Assembly (NCBI GenBank): GCA_910575705.1
Contig: CAJTFG010000004.1
Span: 85,011-149,010, forward strand
DNA from: Erysipelotrichales bacterium
GTDB taxonomy: Bacteria; Bacillota_I; Bacilli_A; Erysipelotrichales; Erysipelotrichaceae
Direction of reading: 5' to 3'
Length of the DNA stretch: 64,000 bases
The notes under the pieces were generated by a model that was given only the letters and a program-made list of their open reading frames with translations, had not been told where the DNA came from and did no database searches. A program made the translations under genes and the position numbers. Positions 16,160 to 24,286 of the stretch are shown here, one piece after another; within the stretch, counting starts at the first letter, position 1; every line of letters starts with the position of its first letter.

Positions 16160-17641
16160 ATGGATAGTAGAATAGATGCAATTTATGGGCGGCAGTCGAT
16201 TGACAAAAAGGACAGCATCAGCATTGAAAGTCAATTTGAATTTTGCCGTTACGAGCTAAAAGGCGGTGAGGCGAAAGAATACAAGGACAAAGGGTACTCC
16301 GGCAAAAACATTGAACGGCCCGATTTCCAGCGGCTTTTGAAAGACATCAGAACCGGGCTTATCCGGCGAGTGATTGTCTACCGTCTGGACAGGATCAGCC
16401 GCTCCATTGTGGATTTCGCAAAGCTGATGGAGCTGTTTAAGCAGTTCAAGGTGGAATTTGTTTCCTGCACCGAAAAATTTGATACGTCAACCCCGATGGG
16501 CCGGGCGATGCTCAATATCTGCATCGTGTTCGCCCAACTGGAACGGGAAAGCATCCAGATGCGCGTAACGGACGCCTTTTACTCCCGGTGTGCCAAGGGC
16601 TACTATATGCGGGGCCGCGCTCCATACGGTATTGATACGGAGCCCATCGTGATGGACGGTATCAAAACAAAACGGCTGATTGAAACCGCTGAGATGGAAT
16701 ATGCCGAATTGATGTATGAAATGTACGCGGAGCCCGAAACCTCCTACGGCGATATTACCCGGTATTTCACCGAGAATGAAATTCAAGTGTACGGGAAAAC
16801 GCTGAAACGGGGATTTGTGGCGCAGCTCCTGCGGAACCCGGTTTACGTCCAGGCCGACATGGACATTTACGAACACTTCAAGGTACAGGGCGCGAAAATC
16901 GAAAGCCCCCCGGAATTGTTCACGGGCGATTATAGCTGTTACTTATACCAGGGCCGAGAGGGGGAGGAAAACATTCTGGTGATTGCGCCCCACAAGGGCC
17001 GTATCCCCTCGGCGCTCTGGCTGAACGTCCAGCACAAGCTATCCCAAAACACCACGTTCCAGAATGGCCGGAAATGCCACAATACGTGGCTGGCCGGGAA
17101 AATCAAGTGTGGGTGCTGCGGATATGCGTTAGTGGGGCTGAACGCCGCAAACGGGGTGACGTACATGAGATGCAGACAGCGCGTAGAAAACAAAAGCTGT
17201 CCGGGGCCCGGAACGCTGACACGGCATGAACTGGAAAAATCGGTGTATGATGAAATGGTAAAAAAGATGCGGGAATTTCAGACGCTGAGGGGCAGCAAGG
17301 CGGAGGGGTATAATCCAAAGCTGACCGCCGCCCGCGCCAAACTTGTCAAAATCGAAAGCGAGATTGAAAAGCTGATTGATACGCTGACCGGGGCAAACCC
17401 TCTCTTGTTGCAGTACGCCAACAGCCGGATTGAAGAATTGGACACGGAGCGGCAAAAGCAATTAAAGCTGGTGGCCGACCTCACCGCTAATTCTGTTTCA
17501 AGTTCTCAGATTGATAGTATAACGGGCTATCTCCAAAATTGGGATGAGGTTAGTTTTGACGACAAACAGCGCGTTGTGGATACGCTGATTTCTAAAATCG
17601 AGGCCACCAGCATCGAGCGCGTGATACACTGGAAAATCTAA
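16160..17641 (+). CDS. Large serine recombinase (site-specific integrase/excisionase)
   Basis: 493 residues from ATG 16160; the longer frame from 16091 would start upstream of its own promoter. The N-terminal resolvase domain carries the nucleophile in Y-G-R-Q-S (S13) and the VYRLDRISRS arginine motif. A recombinase domain (about 150-260) and a zinc ribbon with Cys near 317-320 and 338-346 follow. A coiled coil near 380-430 regulates synapsis in this family. Length and order match TnpX/Bxb1-like large serine recombinases that insert and excise elements without TIR-type transposition. The base composition is clearly GC-richer than the flanking host genes, a sign of transfer. Confidence 0.93.
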   Translation: MDSRIDAIYGRQSIDKKDSISIESQFEFCRYELKGGEAKEYKDKGYSGKNIERPDFQRLLKDIRTGLIRRVIVYRLDRISRSIVDFAKLMELFKQFKVEFVSCTEKFDTSTPMGRAMLNICIVFAQLERESIQMRVTDAFYSRCAKGYYMRGRAPYGIDTEPIVMDGIKTKRLIETAEMEYAELMYEMYAEPETSYGDITRYFTENEIQVYGKTLKRGFVAQLLRNPVYVQADMDIYEHFKVQGAKIESPPELFTGDYSCYLYQGREGEENILVIAPHKGRIPSALWLNVQHKLSQNTTFQNGRKCHNTWLAGKIKCGCCGYALVGLNAANGVTYMRCRQRVENKSCPGPGTLTRHELEKSVYDEMVKKMREFQTLRGSKAEGYNPKLTAARAKLVKIESEIEKLIDTLTGANPLLLQYANSRIEELDTERQKQLKLVADLTANSVSSSQIDSITGYLQNWDEVSFDDKQRVVDTLISKIEATSIERVIHWKI

Positions 17642-17657
17642 AAATTTTTACTTCGCA

Positions 17658-17677
17658 TTATACCATTGTCAAAGACG
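17658..17677 (+). repeat. Right inverted repeat of the recombinase element
   Basis: Starts 17 bp after the recombinase stop and is the inverted partner of 14686-14705. Confidence 0.65.
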
Positions 17678-17727
17678 TTTTGCCATTTTGTGATATATTA
17701 AAAATATAAGGGATTGGAGGAGCTAAT

Positions 17728-18069
17728 ATGAAAAAGACAATATTTGAAGTAAAAGATGGCGAGCAGTTGTTTGCGGCTAAAGTTTCTGGCGACTGTTGGA
17801 AAATGCCGAAAACGACTATTCGGAAGCAAGTGCCGGGGAAATATTATTTTACCGATAAACGCATAGTTTTTTTAGCATCCGGACTGATCGGTACAGAAAG
17901 CGTAAGTTGGGAAATTGAAATGAAAGATATTGATACAGTAAAAACATGTACAACACCGCCTTTCTTTCCATTCGGTATTTTGATTACGATGAAAAACGGA
18001 GATAAGTACAAATTATCTATTTTGAAACGTAAAAAATACTTTGAGTGGATTTCTCAATATGTATCTTAG
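17728..18069 (+). CDS. PH/GRAM-like domain protein
   Basis: 113 residues with no membrane segment. Alternating strands with Y-Y-F-T-D-K-R-I-V-F-L and a W-E-I-x-x-x-D-I-D-T-V turn are typical of bacterial PH or GRAM-like folds (bPH). It ends in a helix (K-K-Y-F-E-W-I). GGATTGGAGGAG lies upstream of the ATG. AT-rich and the first gene outside the right end of the recombinase element. Function unknown; lipid or protein binding is possible. Confidence 0.7.
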   Translation: MKKTIFEVKDGEQLFAAKVSGDCWKMPKTTIRKQVPGKYYFTDKRIVFLASGLIGTESVSWEIEMKDIDTVKTCTTPPFFPFGILITMKNGDKYKLSILKRKKYFEWISQYVS

Positions 18070-18134
18070 TTTATGCATTGAGAATTTATGAATACGGTAT
18101 ATGAAAGAATATACTATTTCATAGATGCTTTCGC

Positions 18135-18160
18135 AAGGTCAATGATATTGGCCTTTTTTT
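18135..18160 (+). terminator. Terminator after the PH-like gene
   Basis: AAGGTCAA / TTGGCCTT stem (one G-U), 5-nt loop, T run. Confidence 0.8.
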
Positions 18161-18317
18161 ATAACGATATGAAGGAATAGGAAGATGTCAGGATATACTG
18201 GTGTGGTAACTCTGGCTTCTTTTTTTATCTTTAACATCCGCAGATGATCGAAGTTTTTTCATTTATGTGTATGAGTATATAAAGCTTAACAAAAACTTGA
18301 TAATGATACTGAAAATT

Positions 18318-18360
18318 AAATGGGAGATAACAAGAAGTATTTGTAAATCTCCCATTTTTT
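18318..18360. terminator. Bidirectional terminator, mainly for the MerR gene
   Basis: Perfect 11-bp stem AAATGGGAGAT / ATCTCCCATTT with an 18-nt loop. T runs follow on the plus strand and A runs precede it, so it can act on both strands. Confidence 0.75.
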
Positions 18361-18417
18361 GAAATATAAACATATATGGTCTATTTTTACTTTAGTAAAC
18401 TGTCTGAGAAATGATTA

Positions 18418-19227
18418 TCAACGTGAACTTTCAATCCGTATGGAAATTTTAGTAACATAATTTTCCTCTCTTGATAAAGCAAATTCATTCATTCCTATCT
18501 CATAAGCGTAACCAGTCATTTTTAAATTATTCTTCTTCGTAAATTCGATTATTTGTTGATAAGCATGAGGAAGTGTATCCCATGCTCCTCTATGGTAATA
18601 AATGATATATGTACCTTTGGGCTTATGAAAAATATTTTTTTCTGAGGTATGGTGCAATGCAGGTGTGTAAATACCGTCATATTTTGAAAAATCGTTTTGT
18701 AATACTTTTTCAATAGAAATCATTCCGCCTACTCCCATGCGAATTTGTTCTATACTCCATGATTCTGCCATATAGGAAAAGGAGTTTGAAATATCATCAT
18801 CGAAATCGTAGGGCAAGATAAGCAATTTTTCTTCTTTACATTCAATTACTTCAATTTTCGATTTTTCTAATGACCGGCACAGTTCTATTTGATTTTTCTT
18901 TTCATGAATTGTTTTTTTTATGAGTTTAAGTCGTTTTATCTGATTATTTATTTCAAGTTCCTTTGCCGTTGCAAGATTGCTGAATTTTTCTTCTGTCGGT
19001 CTTTTAACATATTCTTCAATTTCATCAATACCCATATTCAATTCTCTTAGCATAAGAATATATTCAAATTCGATGCTCTGTGATAAATCATAATATCTAT
19101 ATCCGTTTTTACCTTTTGTATTTGGAGAAAAAAGTCCGATGTTATCATAGTAGTGAAGTGTTCTTTTATTGATGTTATGGAGTTTTGCGAATTGCGCAAT
19201 TGTTAATTTAATGTTGCTTTTTTTCAT
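18418..19227 (-). CDS. MerR-family regulator with GyrI-like effector domain (BltR/BmrR type)
   Basis: 269 residues. The winged HTH is at 8-75 with R-T-L-H-Y-Y-D-N-I-G-L and G-Y-R-Y-Y-D. A dimerising helix runs to about 115, and a GyrI/AraC-effector-like domain (about 125-268) has the Y-E-I-G and Y-I-I-Y-Y-H-R-G strands that bind drug-like ligands in BmrR/BltR. AGGAG precedes the ATG. It is divergent from a GNAT acetyltransferase whose promoter has the MerR-type 19-bp spacer, which parallels multidrug or acetyltransferase control by this family (e.g. bltR-blt-bltD). Confidence 0.9.
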   Translation of the reverse strand: MKKSNIKLTIAQFAKLHNINKRTLHYYDNIGLFSPNTKGKNGYRYYDLSQSIEFEYILMLRELNMGIDEIEEYVKRPTEEKFSNLATAKELEINNQIKRLKLIKKTIHEKKNQIELCRSLEKSKIEVIECKEEKLLILPYDFDDDISNSFSYMAESWSIEQIRMGVGGMISIEKVLQNDFSKYDGIYTPALHHTSEKNIFHKPKGTYIIYYHRGAWDTLPHAYQQIIEFTKKNNLKMTGYAYEIGMNEFALSREENYVTKISIRIESSR

Positions 19228-19239
19228 GTTTTTCTCCTA

Positions 19240-19270
19240 TTGACTTTACACTTACTGTATAGTTTATTAT
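19240..19270 (+). promoter_or_regulatory. MerR-type promoter with 19-bp spacer and dyad operator
   Basis: TTGACT (19240-19245) and TATTAT (19265-19270) are separated by exactly 19 bp. The spacer region holds the dyad CTTTAC-N7-GTATAG (19244-19262). This is the overlong promoter geometry that MerR proteins untwist. It drives the acetyltransferase gene. Confidence 0.8.
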
Positions 19271-19306
19271 ATGAAATGTACAAACAAATAACAAGGAGAA
19301 ATTGAT

Positions 19307-19927
19307 ATGAACATTATATTGCGAGAGTATAGAAAAGGAGATTTTAGTGCATTGCAGGATATTATCAGAAAGACATGGCATTATGATGATTTTAGTAGTC
19401 CTAAGACTGCTCAAAAATTGGCAAGAGTTTTTTTAAGCAGCTGCCTAACAAATTATACCTATTCCCGTGTAGCTCTTGATAATGGAAAACCCGTAGGAAT
19501 CATACTTTTAAACAATAAGGCGAGACATAAATGTCCATTCGGTTTAAGGATTCAACAAGTAAGATCGATTATATCGCTATATTTATCTAAAGAGGGACGA
19601 GAGGTATCTAAAATATTTGAAAATGTAAGTGGTATTGATAAAGAACTTCTAAAAGAATGTGAGATAGAATATCCGGCTGAACTTGCTTTGTTTGCGGTAG
19701 ATTCATCTTGCCGTGGCAAAGGAATAGGCAAACAGTTATTTCAATCAGTCTTTGAATATATGAAAGAACAGAAGTTAAATACTTTTTATTTATTTACAGA
19801 TACAAGCTGTAACTATGGATTTTATGAACATCAAGGCATGATACGAAAAGGCGAAAAAAACTATACATTTAATATGAACGGACAGTCTGCTGAGATGAAT
19901 TTCTTTATTTATGATTATGTGATATAG
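19307..19927 (+). CDS. GNAT-family N-acetyltransferase
   Basis: 206 residues. Motif A C-R-G-K-G-I-G-K-Q-L (near 144-153) binds acetyl-CoA, preceded by a strand with L-A-L-F-A-V-D, and F-Y-E-H-Q-G-M marks motif B. An insertion of about 40 residues separates strands 3 and 4. The substrate is unknown; polyamine or drug acetylation is plausible because the gene appears to be controlled by a BltR-like MerR protein. AAGGAG lies before the ATG. Confidence 0.88.
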   Translation: MNIILREYRKGDFSALQDIIRKTWHYDDFSSPKTAQKLARVFLSSCLTNYTYSRVALDNGKPVGIILLNNKARHKCPFGLRIQQVRSIISLYLSKEGREVSKIFENVSGIDKELLKECEIEYPAELALFAVDSSCRGKGIGKQLFQSVFEYMKEQKLNTFYLFTDTSCNYGFYEHQGMIRKGEKNYTFNMNGQSAEMNFFIYDYVI

Positions 19928-20000
19928 ATTTTTTTTTGCGTTAATATTGTTTATATATTTATTTTATTTGATTTTTACACCAAATTGCTTCTATAGATTA

Positions 20001-20029
20001 AAAAAGCTCCCTGTTTAAAGGAGTTTTTA
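20001..20029. terminator. Terminator between GNAT gene and tRNA-Leu
   Basis: AGCTCC (20005-20010) pairs with GGAGTT (20020-20025, one G-U). T on the right and A on the left allow action on both strands. Confidence 0.65.
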
Positions 20030-20034
20030 GCATA

Positions 20035-20120
20035 TGGTGCAAGAGAAGGGACTTGAACCCTCACGAGATTGCTCCCACTACCCCCTCAAAGTAGCGTGTC
20101 TGCCATTCCACCACTCTTGC
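20035..20120 (-). tRNA. tRNA-Leu (anticodon GAG)
   Basis: Acceptor GCAAGAG/CTCTTGC with encoded CCA, anticodon stem CTACT/GGTAG with GAG in the loop, long variable arm, GTTCAAGTC T-arm. Confidence 0.95.
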
Positions 20121-20174
20121 ATTGCCTTATTATAATACTATAAAAATATGTATTTGGCAAAGCTTTTTCATGAT

Positions 20175-20708
20175 CTAATGTATTTTCTTTTTTTGATAAT
20201 GCATATGTAAGATCATGAGAAGTCCTGCGATATGCAGAGCGAGCAGTAAAAAGAAAACTGTATAATAAGAGGAACTGAAGTCATATACATACCCTAATAC
20301 AGAGGTAGATAATGCATTTGAAATCCCGCCGACCAATGATATGATGGGGAAATAATGATTATATTCATGATCAGAATAGAATTCTTTTGACAGCAGGGTG
20401 AGACATACCGTAATGACAGAATACATCATTCCATACATAAGAGAAGAAATTTCCAATAGGATATAACTTTTGACAGAGAAGATTGTTAAGAGGGATATGA
20501 GATTGATGACTACCATTATCAAGGTTGCCTTTATAGCTCCCCAGATGTCCGCAATGAGGCCGGAGAAGAGCTTGGAAATAACATTGCCGAGCATGCTCAT
20601 CGACAGCATAACAGAACCGATCAAACTGCCGAATCCGATACTGGATGCCAGACTGGGAAAATGCTGTACAAAGCCAAGAATAATAACGAATAAAAAGAGA
20701 AAACTCAC
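20175..20708 (-). pseudogene. C-terminal half of an MFS transporter
   Basis: 177 residues from a GTG with only a weak ribosome site. The sequence has six membrane helices and a G-L-I-A-D-x-x-G loop matching the second half of a 12-helix major facilitator. The first half would need about 200 residues, but only 92 bp separate the start from ulaD, so it is missing. Probably a truncated, non-functional transporter that once followed the ascorbate-type genes on the same strand. Confidence 0.65.
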
Positions 20709-20800
20709 TTTTCTCTTTTTATATTGTTTTATAAGTATCTGTTATATGAGTTATATCAAATATTCGCATAGGATTAAACCGCTGCGAGATTAGTAATTAA

Positions 20801-21451
20801 TTAACCCCAGATCTCGTCGATTTTAGCTTTAATCTTTAATGCTTCAGCCTTTGGATCCTTAGCGCATCGGATTGCCCTGCCAAAGATAAAGCAGGAAACC
20901 GGTATACCGCGGAACAATTCCAGATCATCATATCCGATACTTCCGGTAGCGGCAACATCCATTCCATATTCACAAAGCTTCTTTAATGTTTCGATTTCTT
21001 CAGGTGTCCATCCTCCGGGTTTATCTCCGGAATGCTGAAGAGTCAACTGGCTTACTCCTAATTCCTTCCACATTTTTACATCATCGAATGACCAATGACC
21101 ATATAATTCGATTTGAATCTTTGTATCAAGATTACGCTTTTTTGCTTCTTCCTGAACTGCTTTAATAGTACCAGGTTCACATGCGCATAATACAGTAGTG
21201 AAATCCGGTCTGCCATCAAGCAGCATGCCGCCTATTTTATTGCCGGCATCAACGATTTTAAGATCCGCTAACAGCGGTTTGTCCGGATAAATCTCCCGGA
21301 ATACCTTAACGACTCTTGCTCCTTCAGCGGCAATCAGTGAATAACCGCACTCTAAGATATCGACGGCATCGACAACGCCAGTAGAGCAGTCGCGTATAGC
21401 TTCTTCCATACTGGAACAGTCCAGTGCTAATTGTAATGTTGGTTTTTTCAT
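20801..21451 (-). CDS. ulaD: 3-keto-L-gulonate-6-phosphate decarboxylase
   Basis: 216 residues from ATG 21451, the usual size. Converts 3-keto-L-gulonate-6-P to L-xylulose-5-P and CO2 in L-ascorbate breakdown. It is an orotidine-decarboxylase-suprafamily (beta/alpha)8 barrel with D11, the ECGYSLI strand (E34) and the A-D-L-K-I-V-D-A-G motif (D63, K65, D68), which match the metal and catalytic residues of E. coli KGPDC. The start overlaps the ulaE stop as ATGA, which favours this ATG over the GTG six bases upstream. Third gene of the minus-strand ulaG-ulaE-ulaD group. Confidence 0.95.
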   Translation of the reverse strand: MKKPTLQLALDCSSMEEAIRDCSTGVVDAVDILECGYSLIAAEGARVVKVFREIYPDKPLLADLKIVDAGNKIGGMLLDGRPDFTTVLCACEPGTIKAVQEEAKKRNLDTKIQIELYGHWSFDDVKMWKELGVSQLTLQHSGDKPGGWTPEEIETLKKLCEYGMDVAATGSIGYDDLELFRGIPVSCFIFGRAIRCAKDPKAEALKIKAKIDEIWG

Positions 21452-22296
21452 AAACACTCCTCTTTCATTTTGCTGCGGATAAAAATTGCAACATCTTTCA
21501 GATAAGGAAGGAAATGCATATCTTCATCACTCCATACCTCTGCTACAAAATATCCGCTGTAATTCTTTTTTGCAAATACATTCATGCAGGCATTAAAGTC
21601 AACGATGCCTTTTCCATATGGAACATTGCGGCAATTTCCAATAAGAGCATCTTTTATGTGACAGGCGACGATCCTATCTTTATCGTAAGTCAAATCCAGC
21701 TGTGGGTTTACATCGATAGAGGCAACATTACCTGTATCCGCATACAAGGCAATATCATTATTTCCCCAATTCTGTAATACCTCAGTTGCTTTTTGTATGG
21801 TGGAAAAGAACGGAACATCCTCCAGAACCTCCACCGCCAAGGTTATTCCTTTTTCTTTTGCGATATCTGTTAAAAGGTTCATTGAAGTTAAAAAATTATG
21901 AATCGTTTCTTGTGTGCTTTCTTTTCCATTCACATCGTAAGCGGCTATTTGAATGATACTGATACCCAGAATTTCTGCGACACGTATTGCTTTTTTTACG
22001 ATTTCCCGTCCCTGTTTTCTTAGATGCTCATCGCAATCACCTAACGGATAGTAACGATTGGCTGTTAATGCCATGGTGTGAAACGGCATCTTAAATTCTT
22101 CAGCAGTCTGCCTGATTTGTAAAAGTTCTTTTTTTGGCATGTCTAAGCGCAGAATCCTTGGCTTTAGTCCATCAATACTGAATTCTATAAAATCAAAACC
22201 TGCTTCTTTAGCTACTTTGAATTTATCATGCCAACTTAAAGAAAGCGGAATTCCTTTTTCATAAATCCCCAGTTGAATGCTGTTTTCTTTTTTCAT
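21448..22296 (-). CDS. ulaE: L-ribulose/L-xylulose-5-phosphate 3-epimerase
   Basis: 282 residues, an AP-endonuclease-2/TIM-barrel sugar-phosphate epimerase of the UlaE/SgbU/SgaU family. Interconverts L-xylulose-5-P and L-ribulose-5-P. It starts with Q-L-G-I-Y-E-K-G, has the catalytic-Glu strand L-A-V-E-V-L-E and the metal-site segments A-D-T-G-N, C-H-I-K-D and V-A-E-V-W. AAGGATAT lies before the ATG. Coupled to ulaD by a 4-bp overlap. A second, diverged copy is at 33744-34592. Confidence 0.93.
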   Translation of the reverse strand: MKKENSIQLGIYEKGIPLSLSWHDKFKVAKEAGFDFIEFSIDGLKPRILRLDMPKKELLQIRQTAEEFKMPFHTMALTANRYYPLGDCDEHLRKQGREIVKKAIRVAEILGISIIQIAAYDVNGKESTQETIHNFLTSMNLLTDIAKEKGITLAVEVLEDVPFFSTIQKATEVLQNWGNNDIALYADTGNVASIDVNPQLDLTYDKDRIVACHIKDALIGNCRNVPYGKGIVDFNACMNVFAKKNYSGYFVAEVWSDEDMHFLPYLKDVAIFIRSKMKEECL

Positions 22297-22321
22297 ATGA
22301 TATCCTTTTTTATGTAAAGAG

Positions 22322-22348
22322 ATGATCCCTCCCTCTGGGAAGGATCAT
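22322..22348 (-). promoter_or_regulatory. Strong hairpin between ulaG and ulaE
   Basis: A 12-bp stem (one G-U in the minus-strand RNA) with a 3-nt loop. No good T run follows on the minus strand, so mRNA processing or differential stability is more likely than full termination. Confidence 0.6.
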
Positions 22349-22364
22349 TTTTACTTACTTCTTA

Positions 22365-23444
22365 TTATAGGAAGCTCTTATATGGCAAGTTGATAGGATG
22401 TGTAAAGATGTCGTCAAATCCTCTAGGATATTGATACTGAAGATTATCCTTATCATTTGGATATACGAATTTTCCGCCTACTTCCCAAATGAAAGGTTTA
22501 AACTTGTACTGCAGGCGGTTTTTACGCATGTGCCAGAGTACCAGAATTTCATTTGTATCAGCTTTGAAGTTTGTCCATAAATCATGATGGTAAGGAATCA
22601 TTACCTTACAGTTCAAAGCTTCACCCATTCTTAAAATGTCACAAGCAGTCATCTTATCGGTGATACCGCGAGGGTTTTCACCATAAGAACCGAATGCTAC
22701 ATCAATATCGTATTCATTTCCATGTTTAGCATACATATTTCCGTAATGAGAATCACCACTGTGATAAATTGTTCCTGCCGGTGTTTTAATAACGTAGCTT
22801 ACAGCACGATCATCCATATCATCTGTTAAACGTCCGGTAACATCACCTTCCGGTGGATTAGTAATCAAAATAGTACGATCTACAGATTCTACTGCATGAA
22901 TTTCAATATCCTTTACTTTTACTATATCGCCAGGACGAACTGTGATAAGACGTTCTTCAGGTACGCCCCAGCTGCGCCATAAGTCAGTTGCGAATTTTGA
23001 ACCGATAAATGGTACAGGTTCTTTCACATTGTTTAAAACGGCGGCAGCTAAATTGATATCGATATGATCAGTGTGTGTATGAGAAGCTAATACAGCATCG
23101 ATTTTGTTTACTGCAAATGGATCCAAAACTGCCGGTACGGCACGTAGGTTAGGCTGTAAATTACGTGCTCCGCTCATTCTTGCCATCTGATGATCAGGGC
23201 TCATCATTTTACGGTTTCCATTTTCATCATAGTGGCTGCGTTTACCGGAACCGCACCAGTAATCAATTGCAATATTTGTATCGTTTTCTGTTTTGATCCA
23301 TAGACCGGTACAGCCGAGCCACCACATTGCAAAAGTACCTTTTTCTACTTTTGTTTCAGCAATTTCTTCATTTAACCATGTACCCCATTCAGGAAAGGTA
23401 TTAAGAACCCATTGTTCTCTTGTTACATCTTTTACATTAGCCAT
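22365..23444 (-). CDS. ulaG: L-ascorbate-6-phosphate lactonase
   Basis: 359 residues, close to the E. coli enzyme. Opens L-ascorbate-6-P to 3-keto-L-gulonate-6-P in the cytosol. Metallo-beta-lactamase fold with S-H-T-H-T-D-H-I-D (H122, H124, D126, H127) and a later Y-H-S-G-D-S-H metal-ligand strand. The [10 protein letters not shown] start is typical of UlaG. AAAGGAGG precedes the ATG. First gene of the minus-strand ula group; its upstream region carries three copies of the TCATAAAA motif. Confidence 0.96.
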   Translation of the reverse strand: MANVKDVTREQWVLNTFPEWGTWLNEEIAETKVEKGTFAMWWLGCTGLWIKTENDTNIAIDYWCGSGKRSHYDENGNRKMMSPDHQMARMSGARNLQPNLRAVPAVLDPFAVNKIDAVLASHTHTDHIDINLAAAVLNNVKEPVPFIGSKFATDLWRSWGVPEERLITVRPGDIVKVKDIEIHAVESVDRTILITNPPEGDVTGRLTDDMDDRAVSYVIKTPAGTIYHSGDSHYGNMYAKHGNEYDIDVAFGSYGENPRGITDKMTACDILRMGEALNCKVMIPYHHDLWTNFKADTNEILVLWHMRKNRLQYKFKPFIWEVGGKFVYPNDKDNLQYQYPRGFDDIFTHPINLPYKSFL

Positions 23445-23487
23445 GTCTTTAATTCCTCCTTTTTGTATTTCTAATGACCATTTTCAT

Positions 23488-23547
23488 TTTATACTATCAC
23501 TTTTATTTATGCTATACGTTTTTATGATTGCTTTTATGATTTTATGA
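23488..23547 (-). promoter_or_regulatory. ulaG control region with three TCATAAAA boxes
   Basis: On the minus strand a TATAAA (-10 candidate) is at 23488-23493. TCATAAAA repeats are at 23520-23527, 23532-23539 and 23540-23547, just upstream of a poor -35 (23511-23516). Likely regulator binding sites. Confidence 0.55.
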
Positions 23548-23610
23548 AGATTTTAATAACCTTTCTGGATAAACATCTTATTTTGTATTAGATTGTAAAG
23601 AAAAGAGTAG

Positions 23611-23616
23611 TATAAT
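23611..23616 (+). promoter_or_regulatory. -10 element of the epimerase/HAD operon
   Basis: TATAAT 29 bp before ATG 23645. This rules out the upstream in-frame codon at 23615 as start. The -35 is weak. Confidence 0.55.
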
Positions 23617-23644
23617 GGTTATGGAAACAGAGAGGAGAGGAATG

Positions 23645-24286
23645 ATGGTACGAATTTTACCTTCGATTGCTTCAGCGGATCAGCTGGCAATATTAGAAGA
23701 AATGAAAAGAATTGAGGGTACTCCTTATCTTCATATTGATGTGGAGGATGGGAATTTTCTGCCCAATATTACATTTGGAATGAAAACGGTTCAAGCTATC
23801 GTTAAGCAGAATGCATTTTCATACGATGTTCATTTGTTGTGCAACGAACCTATGAAATATATAGAAGAATTAAAGGATGACAGTATAAAGGAAATAGCTT
23901 TTCATATCGAGTCATCCATGTATCCGCTGCAGGAATTGAACAGAATACATAAATACGGAAAAAAAGCCGGTTTGGCATTTAATTTTAAAACACCGATTCA
24001 GGAAGCTATTCCTTTTTTGGATGCTATTGATTATATTATTATTATGACTTCGGAGCCGGATGATGAGGGGAATGCTTTTACTTCGTCCATACTTGATAAG
24101 ATCAAAGAGGCAAGAAGGTTATTGCCTTCTGAAATATCTATTTGGGTAGATGGCGGTATATCAGAAAAAGAGCTTCCTAAAGTTGTAGAAGCAGGCGCAG
24201 ACTGTGTAGTAATGGGAAGAGCGGTATTTAAAAATGAAAATCCGAAAAAGGCAATAAAAAAGTACTCGGGAGAAGTGGTATGCTGA
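23645..24286 (+). CDS. Ribulose-phosphate 3-epimerase-like protein
   Basis: About 213 residues. ATG 23642 or 23645 follow AGGAGAGG; 23645 has the better spacing. The (beta/alpha)8 barrel has L-P-S-I-A-S-A-D, the metal-binding H-I-D-V-E-D-G, D-V-H-L-L and W-V-D-G-G-I, as in D-ribulose-5-P or allulose-6-P 3-epimerases. A-F-H replaces the usual T-x-H/V-H strand region, so sugar specificity may differ from housekeeping Rpe. SgcE of the E. coli sgc locus is a comparable accessory epimerase. It overlaps the next gene by 7 bp. Confidence 0.82.
   Translation: MVRILPSIASADQLAILEEMKRIEGTPYLHIDVEDGNFLPNITFGMKTVQAIVKQNAFSYDVHLLCNEPMKYIEELKDDSIKEIAFHIESSMYPLQELNRIHKYGKKAGLAFNFKTPIQEAIPFLDAIDYIIIMTSEPDDEGNAFTSSILDKIKEARRLLPSEISIWVDGGISEKELPKVVEAGADCVVMGRAVFKNENPKKAIKKYSGEVVC

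Larger units (their letters stand above)
14686..17677 (+). mobile_element. Minimal serine-recombinase element with inverted-repeat ends
   Basis: GTGTTTGACAAGGGCATAAT at 14686-14705 is the inverted counterpart of ATTATACCATTGTCAAAGAC at 17658-17677, with 17 of 20 bases matching. Between them lie an XRE regulator, a small membrane protein, a 58-aa ORF and a large serine recombinase. The inner genes are GC-richer than the AT-rich flanks, most clearly the recombinase. Inverted half-sites at both ends are expected if these are the attP arms left in attL and attR after integration. No direct duplication was identified, so exact ends are approximate. Confidence 0.65.
18070..18417. other. 348-bp intergenic stretch, no gene seen
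   Basis: Very AT-rich. It contains a terminator (18135-18160) and a long inverted repeat (18318-18360), both listed separately; otherwise no ORF with a ribosome site was found. Confidence 0.6.
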
